NCBI GenBank assembly: GCA_028245195.1
Contig: JAOKCF010000001.1
Coordinates: forward strand, 292,326 to 356,325
Direction of reading: 5' to 3'
Origin: Vicingaceae bacterium
GTDB taxonomy: Bacteria; Bacteroidota; Bacteroidia; Flavobacteriales_E; Vicingaceae
Length of the DNA stretch: 64,000 bases
Part shown: positions 35,851 through 45,059 of the stretch, piece after piece
Numbering within the stretch: the stretch's first letter is position 1
Layout of the letters: every line of letters starts with the position of its first letter
Notes under the pieces: model-generated
Seen by the model: the letters and a program-made list of their open reading frames with translations, nothing else
The model's database searches: none
What the model was told of the DNA's origin: nothing
Translations under genes and position numbers: made by a program

Positions 35851-38436
35851 TTACTGCTTAATAAATTTTTGGGTTTCTGATTGGACACCGTCTGATAATC
35901 TTATAAAATAGACTCCAGGAGTCCAAGTGGTAGCATTTATTTGATTCATTCCTTTTCGAATATTCAATTCTTCTACGATTGAACCCAACATATTTAAAAC
36001 TTGAATTCTTGCTGTTTTAGGACTGTTTATTTGTAGCACATCTGTCACCGGATTTGGAGAGAACCTAAACGTATTTTGAATTTCATTCGTTGAAATTCCA
36101 ACCGGCAATGCGTCACGCAGGCTTACTTGGTCTATTGCTATGTCACTTCTATAGCCTGAACCTCGTACAGCCCTAAAAATTACTCTCACGTTTCCTTTGT
36201 ATGGTGAAAGGTCTACTATTCTTTCTATCCATGCCGTACCTTGATCACCTGTAATTGCAGGGATAATATCTTGAATTAAGAAACCATTTAAACTTAGGTC
36301 TAAATGCAACTCACCCATCTCGATACCAGACATATGATAATAGAATTTCAATTCAGGACGATTTGTTGCATTTAAATCCAGGCATCCACTAAAAAACGAG
36401 CCTTGTTCTCCTTGAGGAGTGTTGGTTGCTTCATAATAAACATATTTCCCAGTACCTGCTGCTGAAGTAGTATCTCCTGACGGCCCTGTGGATGAGGAAG
36501 GTGTATTCCCCGTATTTACGGACCAATCGAATGAATTTTGAGGGTCATTACTCCAATCACTTAAAAAGACACCTGGCGTACCCACAACAAAATTATCAAA
36601 GGTCACTGTGTCCGGGAAATTCGTTTGGATACTGTTTGTAGTAACTTGATAACCGATAACAGAATCGTTAGAACTCTTTCCATCTGTGGCTAATTCTAGC
36701 CATGTATTTAAGTCGTACGCACCTGGGGTAGACATATCAAATGGGGTTTGAAATGTATGGTTAAAGGACATACCCGGCGTTAAATTAAAAAATGCGGTAT
36801 CTCTAATCATGGTGCCTCCATTAACTTGATACGCCAATGGAATTGTATCTTGTGATTGACTTCCTAAATTTTCAATTTCAACGGTAACAAATTCGGTTGG
36901 AGAACCATTGCAACTAGATGCACTTGGAGTTACAAAGTTGACAAGATTTAATTCCACTGCAATCGGTTCAACAATTTGAATGTCGTCAATTGCGATATCA
37001 CTTTGAAAGCCATTACCTGTAATACCTCGAAATCGCAGTTGAACAATGTTTCCTGCATAAGCAGTTAAATCAATCTCTCTAAACAACCAGTTATTTCCTT
37101 GGTTCCCGATTATCGCTGGCGTGACATCTAAGACCCAAGCGCGGCCATTGTATATGTCAACATGAAGCTCTCCCATATTGTTACCGAACATGTGGTACCA
37201 AAAACTAAACTTAGGTGCAAACAAGCCACTAAAATTATAACAAGGTGTGTTGATGATGGCTGTTTGATTTCTAAATCCCCCTGAAGATTCGATGTATAAA
37301 AAATTAGCATCACCTGGACTATGATCAGAAGTTGGCCCTGTGTTATTAGACCCTGTGCTTGTTGCAACATACCAAGAGTGCGAAGAAGTAGTAGAATTTT
37401 GCCAATCGTTATTTAAGGTACCCGAAGTATTAGTCCCATTACCAGGAGTAAACGTTGCAAATGTTTCGACATAATTATAATTGCTGATTGGATTACCAAC
37501 ACAATTTGGCGGTGCATTTGGATTTACAATAAATTGCAAACAACCTGCACCCGGAAATTGACTTGTATTGGAGCAAGTCGTATTATCTATTGCCCTAATC
37601 GTATAACAAATAGTATCTCCAACTACTGCAGAAGGTATTGTAGCGGAATAGATGTTCCCACTTGTATTTGACATAGTAAGGGTATTTGCGCTACCGCCAT
37701 TGAGAATATATTCTAAAGAAGCAGAAGCTATCCCGCTCGAATCTTGAATGTCCGCTTCAATTAAGTAAGGACCAGCTCCAAAAACAGCTCCCTGATAAAT
37801 AATTCCTATTGGAGTAATAACTGGCGGAACCACTTCGCATGGAGAACCTAGAACCTCTATATCGTCAATTAACCAACCATAATTACCTCTAGGGCCATTG
37901 TTATCAGCATCAATGAGCGTAAATCTCACTTTTACTTGCATTTGCCCCCCTGCAGCACTTAAATCAAAATTTTCATTTTGCCACCAAGAATTTGTTGGAA
38001 CCGTTGCAGCATTAGCAATATCCCAAACTGTGTGACTCACAGAAGAAAAAGAATTGTTGTTTAAAAAGCCTGCTCCTAAATACTCAGCTGACGTTAACAA
38101 GGTCCAAGTTAGACCATTATTGATAGAATATTCAACTGTTCCTCGATCAAAAAAGTCAATTTTACAAATTTGGCTAAAGTATAAATTCACAAACGTGAAA
38201 CCCATTGTGCTAAAAGCGTTAGACTCTAAAATCAAGGTATCTCCTTGTACCACTCTTGCTGAATCTGAATTCAATCCTCCATTTTGAAATGTTGAAGCGA
38301 TAGACCAAGAGGCTGAACCTGTTGAGTTATCCGTCATCGAAATAGGAGTTGATTCAAAATCTTCAGAAAAGAGCACAGTTTGTGACGAAGCGGTTAAAGC
38401 TGTAACGAAACAAATAATAAATATAAAAACTTTCAT
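35851..38436 (-). CDS. Modular T9SS-secreted protein with three MAM-like domains
   Basis: I start this 861-residue protein at MKVFIFIICFVTA (38436), the first Met of a good signal peptide; a longer frame to 38463 adds only nine residues. The order is signal peptide, MAM-like domain 1 (ending YGWLIDDIEV), an Ig-like module, MAM-like domain 2 (FWYHMFGNNMGELHVDIY...IAIDDIQI), a CARDB-like module, MAM-like domain 3 (FYYHMSGIEMGELHLDL...IAIDQVSL), and the T9SS type A tail (FSPNPVTDVL, GVYFIRLSDG). It is the same module set as the giant protein at 23316-31829. The related 1585-residue gene lies 46 bases upstream on the same strand. It is probably a surface adhesin-like protein; no enzyme motif is visible. 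Confidence 0.88.
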   Translation of the reverse strand: MKVFIFIICFVTALTASSQTVLFSEDFESTPISMTDNSTGSASWSIASTFQNGGLNSDSARVVQGDTLILESNAFSTMGFTFVNLYFSQICKIDFFDRGTVEYSINNGLTWTLLTSAEYLGAGFLNNNSFSSVSHTVWDIANAATVPTNSWWQNENFDLSAAGGQMQVKVRFTLIDADNNGPRGNYGWLIDDIEVLGSPCEVVPPVITPIGIIYQGAVFGAGPYLIEADIQDSSGIASASLEYILNGGSANTLTMSNTSGNIYSATIPSAVVGDTICYTIRAIDNTTCSNTSQFPGAGCLQFIVNPNAPPNCVGNPISNYNYVETFATFTPGNGTNTSGTLNNDWQNSTTSSHSWYVATSTGSNNTGPTSDHSPGDANFLYIESSGGFRNQTAIINTPCYNFSGLFAPKFSFWYHMFGNNMGELHVDIYNGRAWVLDVTPAIIGNQGNNWLFREIDLTAYAGNIVQLRFRGITGNGFQSDIAIDDIQIVEPIAVELNLVNFVTPSASSCNGSPTEFVTVEIENLGSQSQDTIPLAYQVNGGTMIRDTAFFNLTPGMSFNHTFQTPFDMSTPGAYDLNTWLELATDGKSSNDSVIGYQVTTNSIQTNFPDTVTFDNFVVGTPGVFLSDWSNDPQNSFDWSVNTGNTPSSSTGPSGDTTSAAGTGKYVYYEATNTPQGEQGSFFSGCLDLNATNRPELKFYYHMSGIEMGELHLDLSLNGFLIQDIIPAITGDQGTAWIERIVDLSPYKGNVRVIFRAVRGSGYRSDIAIDQVSLRDALPVGISTNEIQNTFRFSPNPVTDVLQINSPKTARIQVLNMLGSIVEELNIRKGMNQINATTWTPGVYFIRLSDGVQSETQKFIKQ

Positions 38437-38456
38437 AAGGCGTGTATTGAAAAATG

Positions 38457-38470
38457 GGACCAAAAGGTCC
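38457..38470 (-). terminator. Weak hairpin between two T9SS genes
   Basis: GGACC (38457-38461) and GGTCC (38466-38470) form a 5-bp stem with an AAAA loop. On the minus strand it is followed by CATTTTTC. The stem is short, so partial termination (attenuation) is more likely than a full stop. Confidence 0.35.
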
Positions 38471-38482
38471 TGTTAATTTTAA

Positions 38483-41400
38483 TTATTTAGTGACCACAAT
38501 TTTTTTGGTAAATGGAACTCCATCAACCACTAAAGTGTAGTAGTAGATACCTCCAGCAATATTTTGAGTTTCAATTTCAATGAAACCATCTCCTTTTGGC
38601 CTGTTTTGAGTTTCAGTATAAATCGGCTGACCCAACACATTCACAATAGTAAACCCTATGTTACCTGATTCTGGCAAGTAAAATGGAACCACCGTATTTC
38701 CGCTAGCAGGGTTAGGAATATTCTGTCCTAGATAAACTGCATCAACCGCAATGTTATTTTCGTTCACAGAAACAGGGTAACATGACGATGGTGGTAATTG
38801 CTCAATACAGAAGTCGTCTATCGCCCATCCATCACTTACGTTTGAACCATCCGATTCAAATCTCCACATTAAAGCAGTCTTAAAGGATTTTGTTGGTCTA
38901 AGAACACTTTCGGCAGTTTGCCAGCCATTTGAAGTACCTGTCCAACCACTGTTCTTCGTATTATTAGGAATAGAAAGAATATGACGGGTTTTGTACCAAC
39001 CGTTTTGTTCTGTAAAAATGGTATCGCCTAAAGGAGTTACAACTCTTGTTTGTATTCGCAAAGGATTGAATGAAAGCGTGTCATCTATAGAAACACTTCC
39101 AACTTGATCCCAAAAATCATCTGAGTAGTCAAGGGTAATACCCGTTCCTTTTCCATTTAACATTCTAACTGTTCCTCCATCATGAAGAGAATCTGTTATG
39201 AAGAAATTATGCTTGAAGCTAATTTTATAACATGAGTCTTTTATAACAGGAAATAAAGGAGACAATAACATTGCTTCTTCATTATTCACATAATTAGTGT
39301 CAACTCTGGTTCCCCATGCATTGGTTCCACTAAAAGCACCATTGATATTTGGAGAAGATGGAGTTCCAATGTCGAACACCTTATTAAACTGAGATAATGT
39401 ATATGGGTTAGCGGCTATCCATGGGAAACTGCCATTTGGATCATCAAAATTATCACAATAAGAATCAGAATTCATTGGATTATTAGGGTCTGTAATTGAA
39501 CCACCAAACATATTAGTTGGAACTGTGCTCAGCACTACAAAAGGGAATATTAATGTATCATCAGAAACTCTTAAATCTTGCTGATTATTTGGTAAAGTTG
39601 TCCACGTTTTTAAAATGTGCGCACCCTCCGTTAATAACAATGAATCAATACGATACGTTCTCGCTCTATTGTATCTTAATTCATTTGGTTCAGGGTGTGT
39701 TTGTATTTTCTCAATTGGCGTTTGATCATCAATTTGGAAATACAACCTAAAGCCATCTAAACTATCGAGGCCATTATTTAATACCCTAACTGCAACGTCA
39801 TATTTCTTCTCTATTGGCAACTGAATTCTATCTTCATCCAAAATAATTTTAATCGGAGTAGCAGATCTTTCTGGAGGACACACCCATTTAAAACGCTGAA
39901 TTGGAGAATCTGGACCACCAATAACTTCCCGATAAAGGGTTGTATCATTCTGACCATCGTATGCAACGAATGAATAATTTGTAATCAAACTATCCCTATC
40001 GTCCAATCTAAATTCAACATCAGAATCACTCTTCATACATATAAAAAGGTCTTCAATCTTAGTATTTATTCGACCAATTGGTAAGTTAATAAGTGTCCTT
40101 GGGTCATTATAAGCTCTTGAAATCTGGTAACTTCTACCATCGCTAGATGAGTAATTGAACTTCCAAACGGAAGAATCACAAGCTTGTTGTAGATTAATTA
40201 CATTGGAAGTTTCAATTTTGAACAATAAACTACACCCTTCGACATTTTCAATCGTTCTTATAAGTGTATCGTTAATTCCACAGAAATCATTCGGTAAAAT
40301 AGCTTTCGCCTGTACCCTGTAATCTCCGTAACCAAACATATCAAAAGTAGATTGAGAAGTTACATGAATTGTATCTCTGTGAGCTATAGTTCTTGTAATT
40401 ACATCTGTTTTCGTTTCAGTTGAATTATCTGGCTTTATCACCGTATATTCCATAGAAAATGAAGTCACCGCAGTCAATCCTCTGTTCTTAATGATTGTTT
40501 TTATTTTTTGATCTTGCTGCAAGTCACATCTTGAAGTAGGACTCACAAAATGCTGAACCTGCAAATCAAGCGGATCTGGATCGTACAATAAGAAGTTGTC
40601 AATTGACATTCCATCATTCCCTCTTCCTCCGATTTCGGCAAAGAAAGTAAACCTCAATAGTACTTCTGGTCTATTGTTAAAGAATGCCGGTAACTGTACT
40701 TCACTTTCTAAAAATCCTGCCCAAGTATTTCCAAAACAATATGTAGTTCCTGAAAACACTGGTGAGCCTCCAAAACCACCCGCAGCGAGGAAGGAGTTAT
40801 ACCACTTTATTCTTCCAGGATCTCCAAGTCCACTCAGTGAATCCCACGTAAGACCTCTATCAAAAGAATACTCCATAAACACCCCATCTTTTTGAACATC
40901 AATATCTCTGTTATTAATAAACGATATAATGGCATCATCAACCGTCGTAAAATCAAAGAAAGGTGTTAATAGAGAAGTTGTTTTCCCATCTCCGGTATAC
41001 CCTCTACCTAATAAGATATCCCACGAGTTAGAGTTTGAATATGCTGAGTAAGTATAATCGTAATTTGGAGTTCCTAATTCCCAATTGTTCGTCAAAGAAT
41101 CTTCATTTACTAAAACGGTCCATAAAGTATCACCATCAAAGTTGTCCATGTATTTATTCCCGTCCTTATAGAATAATCCTCTACCATTTGATTTCGTTGT
41201 ATCGTTTGGTGGAATAGCATCATTCAAAAACGTAACCCAGGCTTCCATGGTGTACTGCCCCAATGGAACAGGATAAGTACTTAATGGATCTGTTCCGAAG
41301 GAGATGTTTTTATTCTGTCCGGGAGCTAAGAATTCTGTAGGCACAAAGTTATCAACTCTCCATACTACTGCACCATTCTGACGCACTAAATAACCAATGA

Positions 41401-43240
41401 TAAAGTTCCTTGCTGTATCCACCCCTAAGTTTTGATAGTTTACGACCATTTCCTGTCTTGGAGCATTTCCTTGACTCGGAATGAATGGCTCAGCTACAAT
41501 TTCATTTGCCCTAACATCTATTAGCGGAGCGGGGATAATTTTAAACGAATCAATCGCCATATCGTTTAGTCCGCCGTTTCCTGAAGGAGTACCAACAAAT
41601 CTAATTTGCGTGATATATTTCCTGTACGGGAATGTCGAAAACTCGTATGGAAGCCAATTATCTCCTCTGTTACCCTTAACAGAAGGAATAACATTTTTCC
41701 TGAATTGCCCATTTGGAAAACCTGGAACCGGATTAGGGTCAAAAATATCTATTCTTATAGAATCTGTAATTGTAGGTGTATTGGTATTGGCATAAAATCG
41801 AACCAAACCATTTGCCAGCTCAGTGAAATCAAAACAAGGTGAAAGCAAGAACGCTGAACTATCTTTATAACTACCGCCTTGAATCTTTGAAGACTCCACG
41901 TACAAATAATTTCCACCACCGGGGTGATCCGTTAAAATTCTATATTGCCCTTGAGGCGAAGAAGGTTGATTTTCTACCCACCAGTTATGGAAATCCCCTG
42001 TAACATTTTGCCATCCATCACCAATAAATGTGGTTGACCTTCTAAAAGGTTGCCCTTCAAAATCTTCAACATAAGGGAAATTATATAATATATCAGCATC
42101 TCTGCACGATGGTGGTAAATTAGGTTTCACTAAAAAGCGTGAAAAACTTCCAGCCCGTGGAGGATTTTGTGCAAAGTTTGCACAGGCACTACCGTCAATT
42201 GCTTCAAACTTCCAAATCACAGAATCTCCAGCAAAAATGGTATCTCCGTTTGGTAATAACCTTTGCATTATGGACCTAAAGTTACCACCTGCTAACCTGT
42301 TGGCTCCAATGGTATCTGTGATCACTGTATCGTCAAATACATTTGTATTTGGGTTTTCTCTAAGCACTGTATATGCCACATAAACAGTATCAACTTGGCC
42401 TCTATTATCTGTAACAACACCATCAAAAATCCATGGCCCATTTAAGTATACTCTACCTTCATATCTGCTTGGATAGTTTATAGGAGGATCCGTAAAGGTA
42501 ATTATCGGCGGAACTAAATCACAGTTACCTGCTCTTACACAAAAATTATCCACATACCAGATGTGCGTTCCTGCCCTACCTACAAGCGAAGATGGGTCAT
42601 CTTCATAAAGCAACCTGAACTGAATTGAATCATTTGCACTAGCTGGCATTGCCGCTACAAGAGATGTCATGTTAAAATCTTCTCTAATCCATGCGTTCAC
42701 AGAATTAGAAGCGTCCCAAATCCAATTGTTGGTTACCCCGTTCCAAATACCGGGAGCTTGCGAGTTTTTATCAAACTTATACGGTCTGTTGTTTGGAATA
42801 CCAGGAAGTGTTTGATCATATCTTGAAGGACCATTGTAGTTTGCGACTGGAACATCGGTCCAATTAGGGCCGTTGTTGCGGTATCGGTATTGAACCCTTG
42901 CAGCATCTAACCCTTCAATGTAACATATTTGATCGAAAGAAAGGCTAACAGAGGTAAATCCTGATATATTAATAAATGGAGTCGAAAGAAAAGAATTGTT
43001 TCGTGGACTTATCGTATCTGCCGCAGCTCCTAAGCTTCCACTTTTTGTAACGTCAGTCACCCGAAACCAAGGAACTTGATTAAGTACACCAAAAGAACCG
43101 GAAATGGTTGTCCATTGCGTAGCTAAGGAATCAAAATCTTCGCAGAACAAATCTGTAATTCCGGGCTGTTGAGCCTTAGCCGACTGACCAGCAATTAACA
43201 AAAATGAACCTAAAATCAGTGAGTAGAGTATTTTTTTCAT
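38483..43240 (-). CDS. Large modular T9SS-secreted protein with MAM-like domains
   Basis: The 1585-residue protein begins with a signal peptide (MKKILYSLILGSFLLIAGQS, cleaved near AKAQ) and contains about four MAM/cleaved-adhesin-like modules, ending in WYVDNFCV, NDMAIDSFKI, GMSIDNFLL and GWAIDDFCI. They alternate with CARDB-like Ig modules, and a long segment of about 250 residues in the second half has no clear match. The tail is T9SS type A (NIPNPASGNTVVPFYL, GGIYYYTLVVDG, KKIVVTK). By family it is transported across the outer membrane and attached to or released from the surface. It is followed by the 861-residue relative. No catalytic motif is visible. Confidence 0.88.
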   Translation of the reverse strand: MKKILYSLILGSFLLIAGQSAKAQQPGITDLFCEDFDSLATQWTTISGSFGVLNQVPWFRVTDVTKSGSLGAAADTISPRNNSFLSTPFINISGFTSVSLSFDQICYIEGLDAARVQYRYRNNGPNWTDVPVANYNGPSRYDQTLPGIPNNRPYKFDKNSQAPGIWNGVTNNWIWDASNSVNAWIREDFNMTSLVAAMPASANDSIQFRLLYEDDPSSLVGRAGTHIWYVDNFCVRAGNCDLVPPIITFTDPPINYPSRYEGRVYLNGPWIFDGVVTDNRGQVDTVYVAYTVLRENPNTNVFDDTVITDTIGANRLAGGNFRSIMQRLLPNGDTIFAGDSVIWKFEAIDGSACANFAQNPPRAGSFSRFLVKPNLPPSCRDADILYNFPYVEDFEGQPFRRSTTFIGDGWQNVTGDFHNWWVENQPSSPQGQYRILTDHPGGGNYLYVESSKIQGGSYKDSSAFLLSPCFDFTELANGLVRFYANTNTPTITDSIRIDIFDPNPVPGFPNGQFRKNVIPSVKGNRGDNWLPYEFSTFPYRKYITQIRFVGTPSGNGGLNDMAIDSFKIIPAPLIDVRANEIVAEPFIPSQGNAPRQEMVVNYQNLGVDTARNFIIGYLVRQNGAVVWRVDNFVPTEFLAPGQNKNISFGTDPLSTYPVPLGQYTMEAWVTFLNDAIPPNDTTKSNGRGLFYKDGNKYMDNFDGDTLWTVLVNEDSLTNNWELGTPNYDYTYSAYSNSNSWDILLGRGYTGDGKTTSLLTPFFDFTTVDDAIISFINNRDIDVQKDGVFMEYSFDRGLTWDSLSGLGDPGRIKWYNSFLAAGGFGGSPVFSGTTYCFGNTWAGFLESEVQLPAFFNNRPEVLLRFTFFAEIGGRGNDGMSIDNFLLYDPDPLDLQVQHFVSPTSRCDLQQDQKIKTIIKNRGLTAVTSFSMEYTVIKPDNSTETKTDVITRTIAHRDTIHVTSQSTFDMFGYGDYRVQAKAILPNDFCGINDTLIRTIENVEGCSLLFKIETSNVINLQQACDSSVWKFNYSSSDGRSYQISRAYNDPRTLINLPIGRINTKIEDLFICMKSDSDVEFRLDDRDSLITNYSFVAYDGQNDTTLYREVIGGPDSPIQRFKWVCPPERSATPIKIILDEDRIQLPIEKKYDVAVRVLNNGLDSLDGFRLYFQIDDQTPIEKIQTHPEPNELRYNRARTYRIDSLLLTEGAHILKTWTTLPNNQQDLRVSDDTLIFPFVVLSTVPTNMFGGSITDPNNPMNSDSYCDNFDDPNGSFPWIAANPYTLSQFNKVFDIGTPSSPNINGAFSGTNAWGTRVDTNYVNNEEAMLLSPLFPVIKDSCYKISFKHNFFITDSLHDGGTVRMLNGKGTGITLDYSDDFWDQVGSVSIDDTLSFNPLRIQTRVVTPLGDTIFTEQNGWYKTRHILSIPNNTKNSGWTGTSNGWQTAESVLRPTKSFKTALMWRFESDGSNVSDGWAIDDFCIEQLPPSSCYPVSVNENNIAVDAVYLGQNIPNPASGNTVVPFYLPESGNIGFTIVNVLGQPIYTETQNRPKGDGFIEIETQNIAGGIYYYTLVVDGVPFTKKIVVTK

Positions 43241-43425
43241 AAGTATCTAGACTAATGTCACAATAAATTAAGCTTGCTAATTTAACCAAAGCAGATTAAA
43301 TGAAACAAAGCTTTTATTAATAATTTAGCAAAGACGAAAAAAAATCAATTTCCGTTGCAGTTTTAAGGTAAGAATTTTTGTTTCCATTACCTTTACCCTT
43401 TCAAACTAAACTATATTTCTTGACT

Positions 43426-44667
43426 ATGGGTGAGCTTAAACAATCTTGGGTAACAGTAGATTCTTCTTCTGATTTTAGCATATACAACATTCCTTTTGGA
43501 GTTATTAACCACAAATCCAGCAAAAAAGTAGCCAGTAGAATTGGCGACTTTGCGATAGACTTAAGTGCACTTTTTGCTGCAGGACTTTTATCCAACCTAG
43601 GTTTTAGCGCAAGCGATTTCAAGACAGACAAACTTAACCCATTGATGAAAAAAGGCAAATTAGGAACTAGAAAACTAAGAGATAGAATAAAGGAATTACT
43701 AATTGAAGAGACGTACAAAGCCGAAGTTGAAAAAGCGCTAATTTCAATAAGCGACATCACGACGGAAATGCCAATTGAGATTGGTGACTATACCGACTTT
43801 TATTCTAGTATTGAGCATGCAACAAATGTGGGCACCATGTTCCGCGACCCTGAAAATGCTCTTTTACCGAATTGGAAATACATTCCGGTTGGATATCACG
43901 GTCGTTCTTCTTCCATCATTTTATCAGGCCAAGAAATTCATCGACCTAAAGGGCAACAGAAGCCAAAAGACGACGAGCCACCCGTTTTTGGACCTTGTAA
44001 GTTATTGGATTTTGAACTAGAAATGGGTTTTGTTACCTACGAAGGGAAACCGCTAGGTGATAGCATTTCAACTGCCGAAGCAGACGATTATATATTTGGA
44101 ATGGTATTGTTTAATGACTGGTCGGCAAGAGACATTCAAAAATGGGAATATGTTCCACTGGGACCCTTTTTAGCGAAAAACTTCGCCTCTTCTATGTCTG
44201 CTTGGATTGTTACTTTAGATGCCTTAGAACCTTTTAGAGTTGCTGGACCAAAACAAGACCCTGCAGTATTTCCATATTTAGAATATTCGGGAAACAAAAA
44301 CATTGATATTAATTTAGAAGTTCAAATTCAACCAGAGGGAGACGAAACTTCAACGGTTTGCAATTCCAACTATAAACACATGTATTGGAACCAAAGCCAA
44401 CAATTAGCGCATCACACCATTAACGGTTGTGATATTCATGCCGGAGATTTATATGCCTCAGGAACCATAAGTGGTCCTTCCAAAGAGTCATTTGGGTCAA
44501 TGCTGGAACTATCATGGAAAGGATCTAGAACTGTGCCTTTAAAAAACGGCGTAGAACGCAAATTCATTCAAGACCACGATACGGTGATTATGAAAGGCTT
44601 TTGTGAGAAAAATGGAATGCGAGTAGGTTTTGGAGAAGTTTCAACAAAAGTGTTGCCTAGTAAATAA
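43426..44667 (+). CDS. fahA: Fumarylacetoacetase
   Basis: The enzyme performs the last step of tyrosine (homogentisate) breakdown, splitting fumarylacetoacetate into fumarate and acetoacetate. I use the ATG at 43426 (MGELKQSWVTV, 413 residues); an extended frame from 43378 adds a non-conserved start. The active-site segments are present: DYTDFYSSIEHATNVG with the metal-binding Asp and catalytic His, VGYHGRSSSI, LDFELEMGF with the Glu pair, and NDWSARDIQKWEYVPLGPF. The N-terminal SH3-like domain is also complete. No other homogentisate-pathway gene is adjacent. Its stop codon directly abuts that of the convergent divIC gene. Confidence 0.96.
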   Translation: MGELKQSWVTVDSSSDFSIYNIPFGVINHKSSKKVASRIGDFAIDLSALFAAGLLSNLGFSASDFKTDKLNPLMKKGKLGTRKLRDRIKELLIEETYKAEVEKALISISDITTEMPIEIGDYTDFYSSIEHATNVGTMFRDPENALLPNWKYIPVGYHGRSSSIILSGQEIHRPKGQQKPKDDEPPVFGPCKLLDFELEMGFVTYEGKPLGDSISTAEADDYIFGMVLFNDWSARDIQKWEYVPLGPFLAKNFASSMSAWIVTLDALEPFRVAGPKQDPAVFPYLEYSGNKNIDINLEVQIQPEGDETSTVCNSNYKHMYWNQSQQLAHHTINGCDIHAGDLYASGTISGPSKESFGSMLELSWKGSRTVPLKNGVERKFIQDHDTVIMKGFCEKNGMRVGFGEVSTKVLPSK

Positions 44668-44970
44668 TTAATCCTCCTCTACAATCACAAATAACTCCTC
44701 AATGTCTTTTTTCATGAGGTACTTCTCGCGTGCAAATTTTTCTAAGGTTTTCGGGTTGGTCTGCAATTCTTTTAGGCTGGCCTGAATTTTAACCAACTCT
44801 TCTTGATAGAAAATCTCTTCATCTTGCAGCTTACTTAGCTCTGCATGGTACTGATACTGGGTTATTAGATTATTCTCATCAAAAAAAGAAATCCAAATCA
44901 AAAAAACCGCGGCTGTGAGAGCGTATTTATTTTTTAAGAAAGATGGTATTTTCAACCGAGTTAAATCCAT
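44668..44970 (-). CDS. Septum formation initiator protein (FtsB/DivIC family)
   Basis: I start this small protein at the ATG at 44970 (MDLTRLKIPSFLKN, 100 residues); an in-frame ATG 36 bases earlier would place the start against the pruA terminator. One membrane segment (about 18-32, YALTAAVFLIWISFF) is followed by a periplasmic coiled coil (about 42-75) and a short conserved tail, FAREKYLMKKDIEELFVI. This is the FtsB/DivIC layout, a divisome part that forms a complex with FtsL and FtsQ-like proteins. The tail motif EKYLMK is typical of the Bacteroidota form. Confidence 0.85.
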   Translation of the reverse strand: MDLTRLKIPSFLKNKYALTAAVFLIWISFFDENNLITQYQYHAELSKLQDEEIFYQEELVKIQASLKELQTNPKTLEKFAREKYLMKKDIEELFVIVEED

Positions 44971-45006
44971 GCTATAAAATTGCTCAATCAAATAAGATAA
45001 AAACAA

Positions 45007-45037
45007 AATCGCCTGCTGAATAAATCAACAGGCGATT
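45007..45037 (-). terminator. Terminator of pruA
   Basis: AATCGCCTG (45007-45015) pairs with CAGGCGATT (45029-45037). The minus-strand product continues TTGTTTTTATC. It lies between the pruA stop and the divIC start. Confidence 0.75.
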
Positions 45038-45059
45038 GTTAGTCAAATAATAATTTCAA

